The notes beneath the pieces are model-generated. The model did no database searches and was not told where the DNA came from. It worked only from the letters and a program-made list of their open reading frames with translations. This document shows positions 54,950 through 63,946 of a stretch of 64,000 nucleotides of DNA, in pieces (within the stretch, counting starts at the first letter, position 1; every line of letters begins with the position of its first letter). The stretch comes from an uncultured Helicobacter sp. (GTDB lineage Bacteria > Campylobacterota > Campylobacteria > Campylobacterales > Helicobacteraceae), in assembly GCA_944325775.1 (NCBI GenBank), contig CALVBL010000006.1, forward strand, positions 1 through 64,000. Direction: 5' to 3'. The position numbers were made by a program, and so were the translations under genes.

Positions 54950-56233
54950 TTAGACATTTGTCTCATCATCGGATATTGTGCGACTTTCGAGGGATTTTGA
55001 CTTTGAAGAATCTTTAGAATCTCTGCCTATCCTACCCGCTCTCGAGGTAGTTTTGGTGCTAGACTTACGCGCTTTGGGCTTGTTAGATTCTGTAGATTCT
55101 ATAGAGATAGCTTGCATGGATTTTTCCTCTGTCGCTTCGGCTAGCTTTGTTTCCTTATCTTTGGACGATTTGGGTGATTTTGTCGCGTGATTGGCACCTA
55201 TAACTTCAGAGATATGAGCAAATCCATCAGCCTGCATACGCGCTAAAATCCCTTCATTAATACACTTAGGTAGAGAAGGACCTTGATAAATGAGTCCTGT
55301 GTAGATCTGCACGAGCGAAGCACCCATCTTGATACGCTCATACGCCTCATCTGCATTATCAATGCCCCCAGAAGATACCAGCAATGTTTTGCCAAAAAAC
55401 TCCTTTGCAATGCGCTCAAAAACCTCTCTAGATCGTTCTTTAAGTGCGCCACCGCTGATACCTCCCTGATCCTTTGCACCCTGCAGCAGGCTATAATCAA
55501 TACTTGTATTTGCCGCGATGATCCCGCTACAGCCGTGCTTGATGGCAGATTCTATCACTTCTAGCATATCATCAGTGTGCATATCTGGCGAGATTTTCAC
55601 AAAGATAGGCTTATCCGTGTGTCTGCGCGCCATTTTACAAAGTGAAGCGATGAAGGTTTTGTTTTGCAAATCGCGCAATTTAGGGGTATTAGGGCTAGAA
55701 ACATTAAACACAAAATAATCTGCTAGATCCAGTAATTCTAGCAATGTGTTTTCGTAGTTTTGTAACGAATCGCTTTGAACAATGATCTTGTTTTTGCCAA
55801 TGTTTGCGCCGATAGGGAGGCAAAATGGATAGAGTTTTTTGAGCCGTTTAGCGATCTTGATTACGCCATTATTGTTAAAACCCATCATATTTTGCAAACT
55901 CTGACTCTGTGGAAATCGAAACAACCTAGGCTTGGGATTGCCACTTTGTGGAGCTTGTGTGATCGTGCCAACCTCGAGAAACCCAAACCCCAAAGCACTT
56001 AGTCCCTTTAGCATCGTGGCATTTTTATCAAACCCAGCACTTAGTCCCACAGGATTAGGAAAAAATACAGAATCTAGGGTGTTTGCCAGCCTCTCATCGC
56101 ATCTGACAAACTGCCACGCCATCAAATCCTGTACCAAAGGCAATGGCGCAATCTTACGCAAGAAAAATTCCGCTACATTGTGGGCTTTTTCCGCATCTAG
56201 CTTAAATAGCATCTGCTTACATCGATCATACAT
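54950..56233 (-). CDS. pyrD: Quinone-dependent dihydroorotate dehydrogenase with C-terminal tail
   Basis: PyrD oxidises dihydroorotate at the inner membrane. Class 2 features are an N-terminal amphipathic helix (CKQMLFKLDAEKAHNVAEFFLRKI), the FMN motif NPVGLSAGFDKNATML and VNVSSPNTP-like FNVSSPNTPKLRDLQ with the catalytic serine. The normal enzyme ends near residue 350. Here about 75 further residues are rich in Lys, Ser, Glu and Thr. AAGGGG lies five bases before the ATG at 56233. The stop overlaps the peptidase start. Confidence 0.92.
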   Translation of the reverse strand: MYDRCKQMLFKLDAEKAHNVAEFFLRKIAPLPLVQDLMAWQFVRCDERLANTLDSVFFPNPVGLSAGFDKNATMLKGLSALGFGFLEVGTITQAPQSGNPKPRLFRFPQSQSLQNMMGFNNNGVIKIAKRLKKLYPFCLPIGANIGKNKIIVQSDSLQNYENTLLELLDLADYFVFNVSSPNTPKLRDLQNKTFIASLCKMARRHTDKPIFVKISPDMHTDDMLEVIESAIKHGCSGIIAANTSIDYSLLQGAKDQGGISGGALKERSREVFERIAKEFFGKTLLVSSGGIDNADEAYERIKMGASLVQIYTGLIYQGPSLPKCINEGILARMQADGFAHISEVIGANHATKSPKSSKDKETKLAEATEEKSMQAISIESTESNKPKARKSSTKTTSRAGRIGRDSKDSSKSKSLESRTISDDETNV

Positions 56234-56298
56234 TTTCACCCCTTTTTAATGATACAAACCTTGCATTGTATAAAAAATCCCTAAATAATACCTTTAAC

Positions 56299-56907
56299 TC
56301 ATACCTGCTCATTTCGCACTTGCTTTGTGTTAAACGCATTTTGTAACGCACCAAGTGAAGGATTATCAATAAAAAATTCTAACGCTCGCACACCATACAC
56401 ACAGATCTCCTCTAGCCTCTTACGCTCTTGCGCACCAAACTCCCCAAGCACATACTCGATCACACACTGCTCCTTTGGCTTATGCTCGCCTAGCGGTGGT
56501 TTGCCAATCCCACAGCGCATACGCACATACTCATTGCCCCACATCGAATCTATAGACTTTAGCCCATTGTGCCCACCGCTTGAGCCACCAAGCTTAAACC
56601 GCACCGCACCAAACTCCAAATCCAAATCATCATGAATCACAAGTATGTGGCTAATCGTGTGGTATTTACAAAACGCCGCGACACTCTTTCCAGAGAGATT
56701 CATAAAAGTCTGGGGTTTGAGAAAAAATACAGAGGTTTTGGTATGATTTAGTCTTGCGTAGAGGGCTTGGGATCTTGTATCATTATCCCAAGTAAGGTGA
56801 TGCGCATACACAAATCTATCAAGTATCATAAACCCGATATTATGCCGCGTAAGCGCGTATTTCTCGCCGGGGTTGCCAAGCCCAACGATGAGGAGATGCT
56901 CCTGCAT
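56299..56907 (-). CDS. pth: Peptidyl-tRNA hydrolase
   Basis: Pth releases tRNA from dropped peptidyl-tRNA. The 202-residue protein begins LLIVGLGNPGEKYALTRHNIGF with the catalytic His in TRHN. It has KPQTFMNLSGKSVAAF, and the aspartate/Asn region HDDLDLEFGAVRFKLGGSSGGHNGL. It follows rplY by a few bases, an order common in Helicobacter. Confidence 0.95.
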   Translation of the reverse strand: MQEHLLIVGLGNPGEKYALTRHNIGFMILDRFVYAHHLTWDNDTRSQALYARLNHTKTSVFFLKPQTFMNLSGKSVAAFCKYHTISHILVIHDDLDLEFGAVRFKLGGSSGGHNGLKSIDSMWGNEYVRMRCGIGKPPLGEHKPKEQCVIEYVLGEFGAQERKRLEEICVYGVRALEFFIDNPSLGALQNAFNTKQVRNEQV

Positions 56908-56912
56908 TAAGA

Positions 56913-57449
56913 TTATTTCGCTTTGATCACGCCCACCACAGCGACATCTTGATTATTGAGTACTTTCACACCACTCATCTCAGGTAAATCGCGCACAAGG
57001 ATAGAATCTCCAACATCCAAATCACTCACATCAAGCTCATAAGCATTTGGTAGATTCTCTGGCGTGCATTTTACGCTAACACGCTTAGTAGAGATGAAAA
57101 GCACACCTTTGTTTTTGAGCCCCTTAGCATTACCCTTTGGCTTGACTGGGACTTTGAATTTGCTCGCTACACCCTTTTGCGCTAGGAGCAAATCCACATG
57201 TTTGAGGATACTGGTAACCGGGTCTTTTTGGTATTCTTGCACTACGACATCATAGCTTTTATCACCGAGCTTAACTTGAAAAATCAAATTTTGCTTAGAT
57301 TTGACTTCTTTAATGAAATCATTAAGCTTAAACGCACAGTGGATATTTTCCTGCCCTTTTCCATAAATGTTGGCAATTAGATAACCATCGTTTCGCAAAG
57401 CCTTCGCTGCTGCTTTAGAAATACTCTCTCTAATGATACCTTCTAACAT
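56913..57449 (-). CDS. rplY: 50S ribosomal protein L25 (Ctc-type)
   Basis: L25 binds 5S rRNA. This long TL5/Ctc form has 178 residues: an N-terminal 5S-binding beta domain ([20 protein letters not shown]) and a C-terminal domain ending [10 protein letters not shown]. The ATG at 57449 follows AAGGAT; the frame extending to 57491 is not supported. pth lies next on the same strand. Confidence 0.93.
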   Translation of the reverse strand: MLEGIIRESISKAAAKALRNDGYLIANIYGKGQENIHCAFKLNDFIKEVKSKQNLIFQVKLGDKSYDVVVQEYQKDPVTSILKHVDLLLAQKGVASKFKVPVKPKGNAKGLKNKGVLFISTKRVSVKCTPENLPNAYELDVSDLDVGDSILVRDLPEMSGVKVLNNQDVAVVGVIKAK

Positions 57450-57640
57450 TTGCAATCCTTTATAAAAATTTAAAGCCCCGCATTCTAGCAAAAAATACTT
57501 AAAATAAGATTTGTTTCATGGTTGGTGTTTAGGGTCAGTGGTGATAACCAAGCCGAGTTGAAACATTTATCCAAAGATTACTAAAGAAACTATGGCTTTG
57601 CCTTGTTTTGCGTGCAAGCCGAATTTCCCTTGTTGAGAAT

Positions 57641-59878
57641 CTAAGACACTCTACTGCACCGCATCGCATTTGCCAGTGCCAATAGCGCCACGCCCACATC
57701 GCCAAAAATCGCCTCCCAAATGCTCGCTAACCCAAAAAGCCCTAGCACGATAAACACGCCCTTTATCCCCAAAGCTAGAGCGATGTTTTGATAAATGATA
57801 GTCTTGGTCTTTTTAGCGATTTGGATCGTGTTTAGCAGGGTTTGTAGCGAATTATTTGTAATAATCACATCAGCACTTTGAGCACTTATATCACTCCCAC
57901 TGCCCATCGCCACGCCCACATCAGCGAGTGCTAGCGTGGGAGCGTCGTTGATCCCATCACCCACAAACGCTACTTTAGCACTACTGCGTGCCTTTATCTC
58001 GCTAAAGACTCGCGCTTTGTCCTGTGGCAGAAGTGAGTGCTGATATGCACAACCGAGTTTGTCCGCCACTACCTTACAGGGATACTCACCATCACCACTA
58101 AGTATGATCGGCTCCACTCCCATCCTGCGTAGCTCACCCACTACTGCACTCGCTTCACTTTTGAGCACATCGGCGATGAGGATATAACCCATATACTGCT
58201 TATCACGCACGATATGCACCACACTTCCTTTCACATAGCAAGTATTATGGGCTATATCAAAAGTGTGGAGGATTTTGTCATTGCCCGCTAAAATCTCATG
58301 ATCATTGCACACCGCGCGCACACCCAAGCCAGAGAGCTCCTCATATTCGCTGATATGGTGCTTATGGGATAGATTCTGATAGACTTGTCTGATGGATTGG
58401 GCTATGGGGTGGTTGGAGAGATTTTGCGCACACAGCGCATTAGCTAGGACTTCGTCTTTGCTAAACCCCTCACTTGGGCATATATCGATGACTTCAAACA
58501 TACCCTTTGTCAGTGTCCCTGTCTTATCAAAGGCGATGGTTGAGAGCTTGCTTAGGGCTTCTAGGTAGTTTGATCCTTTGATGAGTGCGCCACGCTTGCT
58601 CGCTGCAGCCAATCCCCCAAAGTAGCCGATAGGCACAGATACTACCAGTGCGCATGGACAACTCACCATAAGCACTACAAGCGCGCGATACGCCCATTCC
58701 TCGAAACTTTGTGCAAACACTAGTGGCGGGATAAGTGCAAGAGCTAGAGCAAAGGCAAAGACTAGGGGTGTGTAGTAGCGCGCAAAAGTCGTGATGAAAT
58801 TCTCAGTAGGGGATTTGCGCAGGGTGGCAGAGGCGATTAATTCAGCGATTTGGGCGATTTGGCTTTTTTCAAATGGGCGCAAAACTTGGAATTTAAGGGC
58901 TTTGCCTAGTGCGATAGAGCCACTTAAAATCTCCTCACCCTTTTTAGATTCTATGGGGAGAGATTCACCACTGATAGCTGCGGTGTTAAAACTCGCACTC
59001 TCCTCTAGTAGCACACTATCGCAAGGGAGCATTTCGCCCGGGTATAGCACGATGATATCGCCCTCTCTCAAGTCTCTAGGATCAATGTCAGCTAGATCTA
59101 AATCTTGTGCAAGATTTGCCCTATCTTGTATAGATTCTATAGTCTTAGCACTACTTAAAGTAGTGCTACTTGTTATAGCAGTACTTGCAAAATTTTTGAC
59201 AGGCATAGAGGCAGGATCTAAGGTAGTGACCGCCCCCAAATTCAGATCATCAAAAGATGAGTGTTTCTCCAAGCGATGAGCGACACTAGGCACTAGATTC
59301 GCCCCCTCACTTATCGCCTCCTTCGATCGCCTCACGCTCACTTCTTGCAAATATTCTCCCGTAGCAAAAAACAGCATGATACTCACTGCCTCTTCCCACG
59401 CCCCCAGTCCAAACGCTGCCATGCTTGCTACCAGCATAAGCACATTTTCGTCAAAAAACTCTCTATGCCTAAAGCTCCTTAGCGCGCCTCTAAACACATT
59501 GCGCCCACTTATGAGATAGATGCCAATCCACAACAGCTTGATCCCCACCACATCATAGCTCATAGAATCTACGCGCGATGACATACCACTCCAGTGCCAT
59601 AGCCCTATAGACACTAAAAATAGCGCGATAAGCCCTAGTAACCCAAAAAATTGAGGGGTAAAAAAGCTGATTTTTTGGATCTTTTGTGTGAGCTGCACTT
59701 TAGGCTCAAGAGAGCCGATAATCTCACGCACAGCACTTATATCATCACAATCAATCCGCAAGGTATTGGTAGCAAAGGATATCTGCACTTCTCGCACTCC
59801 GCTAGATTCACGCAGTTTGCGCTCTAGTTTGTCTGCACATGAAGCACAATCAAGATTTTTTATCTGGAATGTCTGCAT
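57641..59878 (-). CDS. P1B-type metal-transporting ATPase (Zn/Cd/Co exporter-like)
   Basis: A 745-residue heavy-metal ATPase. The N-terminal HMA domain has CASC (IKNLDCASCADKLERKL). The membrane metal site is SCPCALVVSVPIGYFGG. The phosphorylation motif is DKTGTLTKG, the hinge is GDGINDAPTLALADVG, and the HP dipeptide is in NHPIAQSI. These suit a Zn/Cd/Co-type exporter, like CadA of H. pylori, over a copper pump. A Ser/Thr/Asp-rich insertion (about residues 195-270) lies in the actuator region and is not typical. Confidence 0.87.
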   Translation of the reverse strand: MQTFQIKNLDCASCADKLERKLRESSGVREVQISFATNTLRIDCDDISAVREIIGSLEPKVQLTQKIQKISFFTPQFFGLLGLIALFLVSIGLWHWSGMSSRVDSMSYDVVGIKLLWIGIYLISGRNVFRGALRSFRHREFFDENVLMLVASMAAFGLGAWEEAVSIMLFFATGEYLQEVSVRRSKEAISEGANLVPSVAHRLEKHSSFDDLNLGAVTTLDPASMPVKNFASTAITSSTTLSSAKTIESIQDRANLAQDLDLADIDPRDLREGDIIVLYPGEMLPCDSVLLEESASFNTAAISGESLPIESKKGEEILSGSIALGKALKFQVLRPFEKSQIAQIAELIASATLRKSPTENFITTFARYYTPLVFAFALALALIPPLVFAQSFEEWAYRALVVLMVSCPCALVVSVPIGYFGGLAAASKRGALIKGSNYLEALSKLSTIAFDKTGTLTKGMFEVIDICPSEGFSKDEVLANALCAQNLSNHPIAQSIRQVYQNLSHKHHISEYEELSGLGVRAVCNDHEILAGNDKILHTFDIAHNTCYVKGSVVHIVRDKQYMGYILIADVLKSEASAVVGELRRMGVEPIILSGDGEYPCKVVADKLGCAYQHSLLPQDKARVFSEIKARSSAKVAFVGDGINDAPTLALADVGVAMGSGSDISAQSADVIITNNSLQTLLNTIQIAKKTKTIIYQNIALALGIKGVFIVLGLFGLASIWEAIFGDVGVALLALANAMRCSRVS

Positions 59879-60002
59879 ACACTCTCCTAAGATTCAGGTT
59901 GCTGCCATTATGTTGTGTTTTATACAATAGAGTGTTAATGGGCGCAATCTGCTATAATCGCGAAATCTTTTGCCTATCATATCTTAGTCATTTGGAGAAT
60001 CT

Positions 60003-61136
60003 ATGCCCACACGCTCTGCACTTGATGCACTTCCTACTTTCCACGCCCACATCGCCAAATGGTATGCCAAGTGCGGTAGGGTGGAGCTACCATGGCGCAA
60101 TCTTGCGCGTGATGGCTCGCAAAGCTATGAGGTGTATATCAGTGAGATTATGCTCCAGCAAACCCAAGTCTCAAGGGTACTAGAGGAGTTTTATTTCCCA
60201 TTTTTGCGCACCTTCCCTACACTCACCGCCCTAGCAGAATCTAGCGAACAAGAAGTCTTACGACTATGGCAAGGACTAGGCTACTACACTAGAGCGCGCA
60301 ACTTACGCAAATGCGCGCAAATCTGTGTGGAAAAGCATGGCGGAGCACTCCCAAGAGGTGTGGAAAATCTCCAAAAACTTCCGGGTATCGGATCATACAG
60401 CGCAGGAGCGATCAGCTGCTTTGGGTTTGGGGAGAGCGTGGGGTTTGTAGATGCTAACATCAGGCGTGTGTTTTCGCGCCTTTTTGCCCTTGCTAATCCC
60501 ACACACACAGAATTACAGAATCTAGCCACAAAACTCCTTGACACAAACGACAGCTTTAGCTACAACCAAGCCCTGCTTGACATCGGTGCGCTTGTGTGCA
60601 AGCCCAAGCCACTCTGCCTTGTATGTCCTATCAGAGAGTTTTGCCAAGGCAGCCACGCTCCACAAAACTATCCACAAAAAGTCTCAAAACCCCGTGAATC
60701 TCTGCATTTAGCACTTTTTGCCATTGACTTTTGTGAATCTGATATATCCTACATCGCGCTCACTGCACCACAGCAAGATTCACTATCACTAGATTCACCA
60801 CATAGCACTCATCATACACAACTCTACGCAGGACTCTATAACCTACCTATGATCCCTACACCATTGCTCAAATCGCACGCACTAAATCCTCTCACTCTCA
60901 TCGGACATTACAAACACGCCTATACCAAATACAACATCACCACCCAGCTATGGCACACACGCTGCACAGATGAATCTATGGCGCGCGCACTATTAGATTC
61001 ACTCCTGCATAACTCCTCTCAATATAGCGCGCAAAAGCCCATCGCATTTGTGCCTATCCATACACTACCCACACTCCCGCTCTCAAGCCTAAGCCACAAG
61101 GCGCTAAAGATACTTCACGCAAATCCTATGTTATAA
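60003..61136 (+). CDS. mutY: A/G-specific adenine glycosylase MutY
   Basis: MutY removes adenine mispaired with 8-oxoguanine. The 377-residue product has the helix-hairpin-helix LQKLPGIGSYSAGAISCFGF with catalytic Asp following in GFVDANIRRVFSRL. The iron-sulphur cluster cysteines are C-x6-C-x2-C-x5-C in CKPKPLCLVCPIREFC. A C-terminal NUDIX-like domain follows. GGAG lies before the ATG. The stop overlaps the -10 element of the next gene. Confidence 0.93.
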   Translation: MPTRSALDALPTFHAHIAKWYAKCGRVELPWRNLARDGSQSYEVYISEIMLQQTQVSRVLEEFYFPFLRTFPTLTALAESSEQEVLRLWQGLGYYTRARNLRKCAQICVEKHGGALPRGVENLQKLPGIGSYSAGAISCFGFGESVGFVDANIRRVFSRLFALANPTHTELQNLATKLLDTNDSFSYNQALLDIGALVCKPKPLCLVCPIREFCQGSHAPQNYPQKVSKPRESLHLALFAIDFCESDISYIALTAPQQDSLSLDSPHSTHHTQLYAGLYNLPMIPTPLLKSHALNPLTLIGHYKHAYTKYNITTQLWHTRCTDESMARALLDSLLHNSSQYSAQKPIAFVPIHTLPTLPLSSLSHKALKILHANPML

Positions 61137-61138
61137 TA
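61133..61138 (+). promoter_or_regulatory. Candidate -10 element of the FkbM gene
   Basis: TATAAT at 61133-61138 overlaps the mutY stop codon and lies 36 bp before the ATG of the FkbM gene at 61174, with AAAGGAG between. It probably gives the phase-variable gene its own promoter. Confidence 0.5.
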
Positions 61139-61173
61139 TCGCCTCAACCATAAACCACCACAAAGGAGATATA

Positions 61174-62288
61174 ATGAAATCATTTGGATTCTGCAATGAA
61201 GGCATTCTAGCCTATCAAGGCTGGTATAAAAAAACACTAATGTTTTTTGGCAAACCTCTACTCTCGCGCCACTTGCAAGTGATGTCCTATAAGGGGGGGG
61301 GATATATGAAATTCTCTACACCTACAAGCTCTTTGACAAACGACAGCTTATCCAAATAACCAAATACAAAACACTCTTCTCACTCTATCACAACTGGTAC
61401 TACACCAAAGATATGCTAGCAGACCCAGATCTCACACACAAAATCGCGCGCCTGTGCGATGGACTAGATGTTACAAGCCGATCCACAGTAGCACGGATAC
61501 TCTCGCGTATGCACACTCTAAATCGCAATAAACAAAAAACCTGCTTCCACCTCACTCAAGAAGAGATCGCCGAGCTAGATTGCATACGCACCCAGTTTTT
61601 CCCTAATATCTACCAAATCGCGCCCGATCTCTACTGCTACAATGGCTACTTCCTCTCTACGAAATTTTTTGAAATCAGTGTGCTGTGGCACAGACATAAT
61701 CTCAATACCTTTAGCTCCAACACCCTTGAAATGATGAAAGGCAAAGCCATCATTGATGTGGGCGCGTGTGTGGGCGACAGCTCGCTTGTATTTCAAGATT
61801 TCACTGACAAGCAAATCTATGCGTTTGAGCCCACGACCCAAAACTACCAGCACCTGCTCCAAACTATCAAACTCAACAACACCACGCGTATCACTCCAGT
61901 CAAAAAAGCCCTAGGTTCTAAGCCTGATCGTATGAAAATCAGCGTAAATGGCGGTGGCTCTAGCCTCGTGATCGACAATCACACAAGCTTTGATGATGTG
62001 GAAGTCATCACGTTAGATTCATTTGTGCAAGAGCATCATCTGCAAGTGGGATTTATCAAAGTCGATATTGAGGGTTTTGAGCAGGAATTCCTAAAGGGCG
62101 CAAGAGAAACCATCACCACGCAAAAGCCCGCAATGCTTCTTAGCATCTATCATAGTGCTGATGACTTTCTCAATATCAAGCCGATGATAGAATCTTGGAA
62201 TCTGGGCTATCGCTTCAAGATCATCAAGCCTATTGACTTTAGTGTGATGACAGAGACTGCGCTGTATTGTGAGGTGTGTGACCAATAA
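61174..62288 (+). CDS. Phase-variable FkbM-family methyltransferase, OFF in this sequence
   Basis: One gene is split by its G9 tract at 61293-61301. The first part begins MKSFGFCNEGILAYQGWYKK and is good up to VMSYKG. With G9 the frame then runs to a stop at 61359. In the next frame the protein continues as IYEILYTYKLFDKRQLIQI, then YKTLFSLYHNWYYTKDML and the FkbM domain: AIIDVGACVGDSSLVFQDF (SAM site), YAFEPTTQNY and FIKVDIEGFEQEFLKGARE. G7 or G10 would restore a protein of about 371 residues. FkbM enzymes methylate sugars or other O-groups of glycans. Confidence 0.82.
61293..61301 (+). repeat. Poly-G9 tract in the FkbM gene (OFF)
   Basis: Nine G residues following TATAA. Each downstream frame was compared: the catalytic domain is in frame only if the tract is 7 or 10, so at G9 the gene is OFF. 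Confidence 0.88.
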
Positions 62289-62330
62289 AAGTCGTGCATG
62301 CTTGGCTGGAGTGAATCCAACCTCACTCCG

Positions 62331-62864
62331 CTACTGCAGTGCCAAGCGTACATCGATTTTCACGGAGTTGCTCATAATTGCATAGCTCTCCATGCCAAAG
62401 TCCTTTTTGATATCGACCTTACCCTCTAGTGTGAGGATAGAGGCAGATTCTGTGTTTGTGGATTCTAGAGTGCTAGCTAGACGCACTTCCTTTGTCACGC
62501 CGTGAATCTCAAGTATGCCGACAACCTCGCCTGTGGAATCTGTGAGTTTTTTGTATTCTTTCATCACGAAGGTGATATAGGGGAATTTCTGACTATCGAT
62601 GAGGCTCTCACCCCTGATATGCTCATCGCGTGTCTCATTCCCGCTCTGCACAGAATCTACCGCAATCTTGCCCTTTAAGGCGGTTATTAAACCATCTTCT
62701 ATGCTAACCTCACCCTCGTAGTTTTCAAACACACCCTCCACACTCACTGCTAGAAACTTACTACCTTCAAAACCCACTTTAGATTGAGTTTTGTCTATGC
62801 CATACTCCCTTGCACCCAAAAGGCTAAGAGTGGCGATTAATATGCCCATCACTGCTGTTTTCAT
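62331..62864 (-). CDS. YceI-family periplasmic lipid-binding-like protein
   Basis: A 177-residue exported protein with signal MKTAVMGILIATLSLLGA and the YceI lipocalin-like fold: YGIDKTQSKVGFEGSKFLAV near the N terminus, then DEHIRGESLIDSQKFPYITF and a final MSNSVKIDVRLAL. Family members bind isoprenoid-type lipids. AAGGAG precedes the ATG, although that ATG is 41 bp inside the end of the marR gene. Control by that MarR protein is likely. Confidence 0.85.
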   Translation of the reverse strand: MKTAVMGILIATLSLLGAREYGIDKTQSKVGFEGSKFLAVSVEGVFENYEGEVSIEDGLITALKGKIAVDSVQSGNETRDEHIRGESLIDSQKFPYITFVMKEYKKLTDSTGEVVGILEIHGVTKEVRLASTLESTNTESASILTLEGKVDIKKDFGMESYAIMSNSVKIDVRLALQ

Positions 62865-63285
62865 CAGATCTCCTTACTAAGAAATTTTGGTAAATATCTT
62901 CTAGGATTTTCTGCAGCGCTACATAGTCCTCATCAGACAAAAATCCTAAGATCTCTCTTTGACGTTTTTGCATTGCTTGATAGAGCTCACTCGCGATGTT
63001 TTGCCCATTTGGCGTGAGAAATATCAGGTTTTCTTTGCGATTTTTTGGATTTTTGACGCGTTTTAGCAGTTTTTTCTCCTCCAAATCATCGATCATATTG
63101 ACCACGATATTTTTATCCACGCGCAAAGTCTTAGCAAGCTGTGCTTGAGATGGTTGTGAATGCAATGCGACAAACAAAATCCCGCACTGCCGCACGCTGA
63201 CATTGTATTCCTCCACGACATTCATAAAATCACTATACAATGTCGTAGCTAGCTGTGTAGCCAAAAAGCCCAAGGAATGCTGCAC
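62824..63285 (-). CDS. MarR-family transcriptional regulator
   Basis: A 153-residue winged-helix repressor. The DNA-binding part is QPSQAQLAKTLRVDKNIVVNMIDDLEEKKLLKRVKNPKNRKENLIFLTPNG, with helices on both sides forming the dimer. The ATG at 63285 follows AAAGGAG. The overlap with yceI suggests it controls its own operon through the palindrome at 63306-63329. The divergent bcp gene may also respond, since all three lie around that site (inference). Confidence 0.86.
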   Translation of the reverse strand: MQHSLGFLATQLATTLYSDFMNVVEEYNVSVRQCGILFVALHSQPSQAQLAKTLRVDKNIVVNMIDDLEEKKLLKRVKNPKNRKENLIFLTPNGQNIASELYQAMQKRQREILGFLSDEDYVALQKILEDIYQNFLVRRSDENSSDGHINRHS

Positions 63286-63305
63286 CATAGAATCTCCTTT
63301 CAGAT

Positions 63306-63329
63306 ACATATAATAATCATATTATATGT
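63306..63329. promoter_or_regulatory. Palindromic operator, likely MarR site
   Basis: ACATATAATA (63306-63315) and TATTATATGT (63320-63329) form a perfect 10-bp inverted repeat with a 4-bp spacer, 21 bp upstream of the marR ATG. It is the right size and AT-rich composition for a MarR dimer. Confidence 0.68.
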
Positions 63330-63434
63330 AAAACATATTTTATAAAAAAAATACTAATGAAGCAATGTCATTATAGAAATTATATACTATATTTTTTGTA
63401 GAATGTTGAGTGTATTTTATGACAAGGAGTTTGT

Positions 63435-63911
63435 ATGCAAAGATTAGAGATAGGTAACCCTGCGCCGAGCTTTCGCGCGCTAGATTCACAAAGCACCGAG
63501 TTCGCCCTAGCAGACTTTAGGGGCAAATATGTGGTGGTGTATTTTTATCCCAAAGACAACACACCCGGCTGCACACTTGAAGCACAAGATTTTAGCGCGC
63601 TTTTAGAAGAATTTCTTGCTTTAGATTGTGTTGTGATAGGCATTAGTCCTGATAGCCCTAAATCACATCATAACTTTATCACTAAACATAGCTTGCGTCA
63701 TATCCTGCTATGTGATAGTGAGAAAAGTATCGCGAGCAGCTATGGAGCGTATGGAGAAAAAATGATGTATGGCAAACAGGTAATGGGTATCATTCGATCA
63801 AGCTTTCTTATCGATCCACAGGGCAATATCGCCAAAACCTATTACAATATCCGCGCCAAGGGACACGCACAAGAAGTCCTAGAGGATCTCAAAAAATTAC
63901 AAGGTAAGTAA
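63435..63911 (+). CDS. bcp: Thiol peroxidase Bcp (peroxiredoxin Q)
   Basis: Bcp reduces hydrogen peroxide and organic peroxides with electrons from thioredoxin. The 158-residue protein has the peroxidatic site FYPKDNTPGCTLEAQDF (cysteine near residue 47) and a GISPDS motif. The resolving Cys five residues later is replaced (CTLEAQDF), as in one-cysteine Bcp forms. AAGGAG lies seven bases before the ATG. It is divergent from marR and shares its control region, with ATACTATATTT as a possible -10. Confidence 0.92.
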   Translation: MQRLEIGNPAPSFRALDSQSTEFALADFRGKYVVVYFYPKDNTPGCTLEAQDFSALLEEFLALDCVVIGISPDSPKSHHNFITKHSLRHILLCDSEKSIASSYGAYGEKMMYGKQVMGIIRSSFLIDPQGNIAKTYYNIRAKGHAQEVLEDLKKLQGK

Positions 63912-63917
63912 AAAATC

Positions 63918-63946
63918 GGAGGATAGGAGAATCTAAGCAATCCTCC
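63918..63946 (+). terminator. Weak hairpin after bcp
   Basis: GGAGGAT (63918-63924) pairs with ATCCTCC (63940-63946), with a 15-nt loop, seven bases after the bcp stop. No U-run follows. Further on, AGATTCTAAGAATCT forms another small palindrome. The last 50 bases of the window hold no gene I can see. Confidence 0.3.

Noticed and set aside
57492..57640. Gene between rplY and the P-type ATPase
   Set aside because: No open frame with start signal and no recognisable protein text; treated as intergenic.
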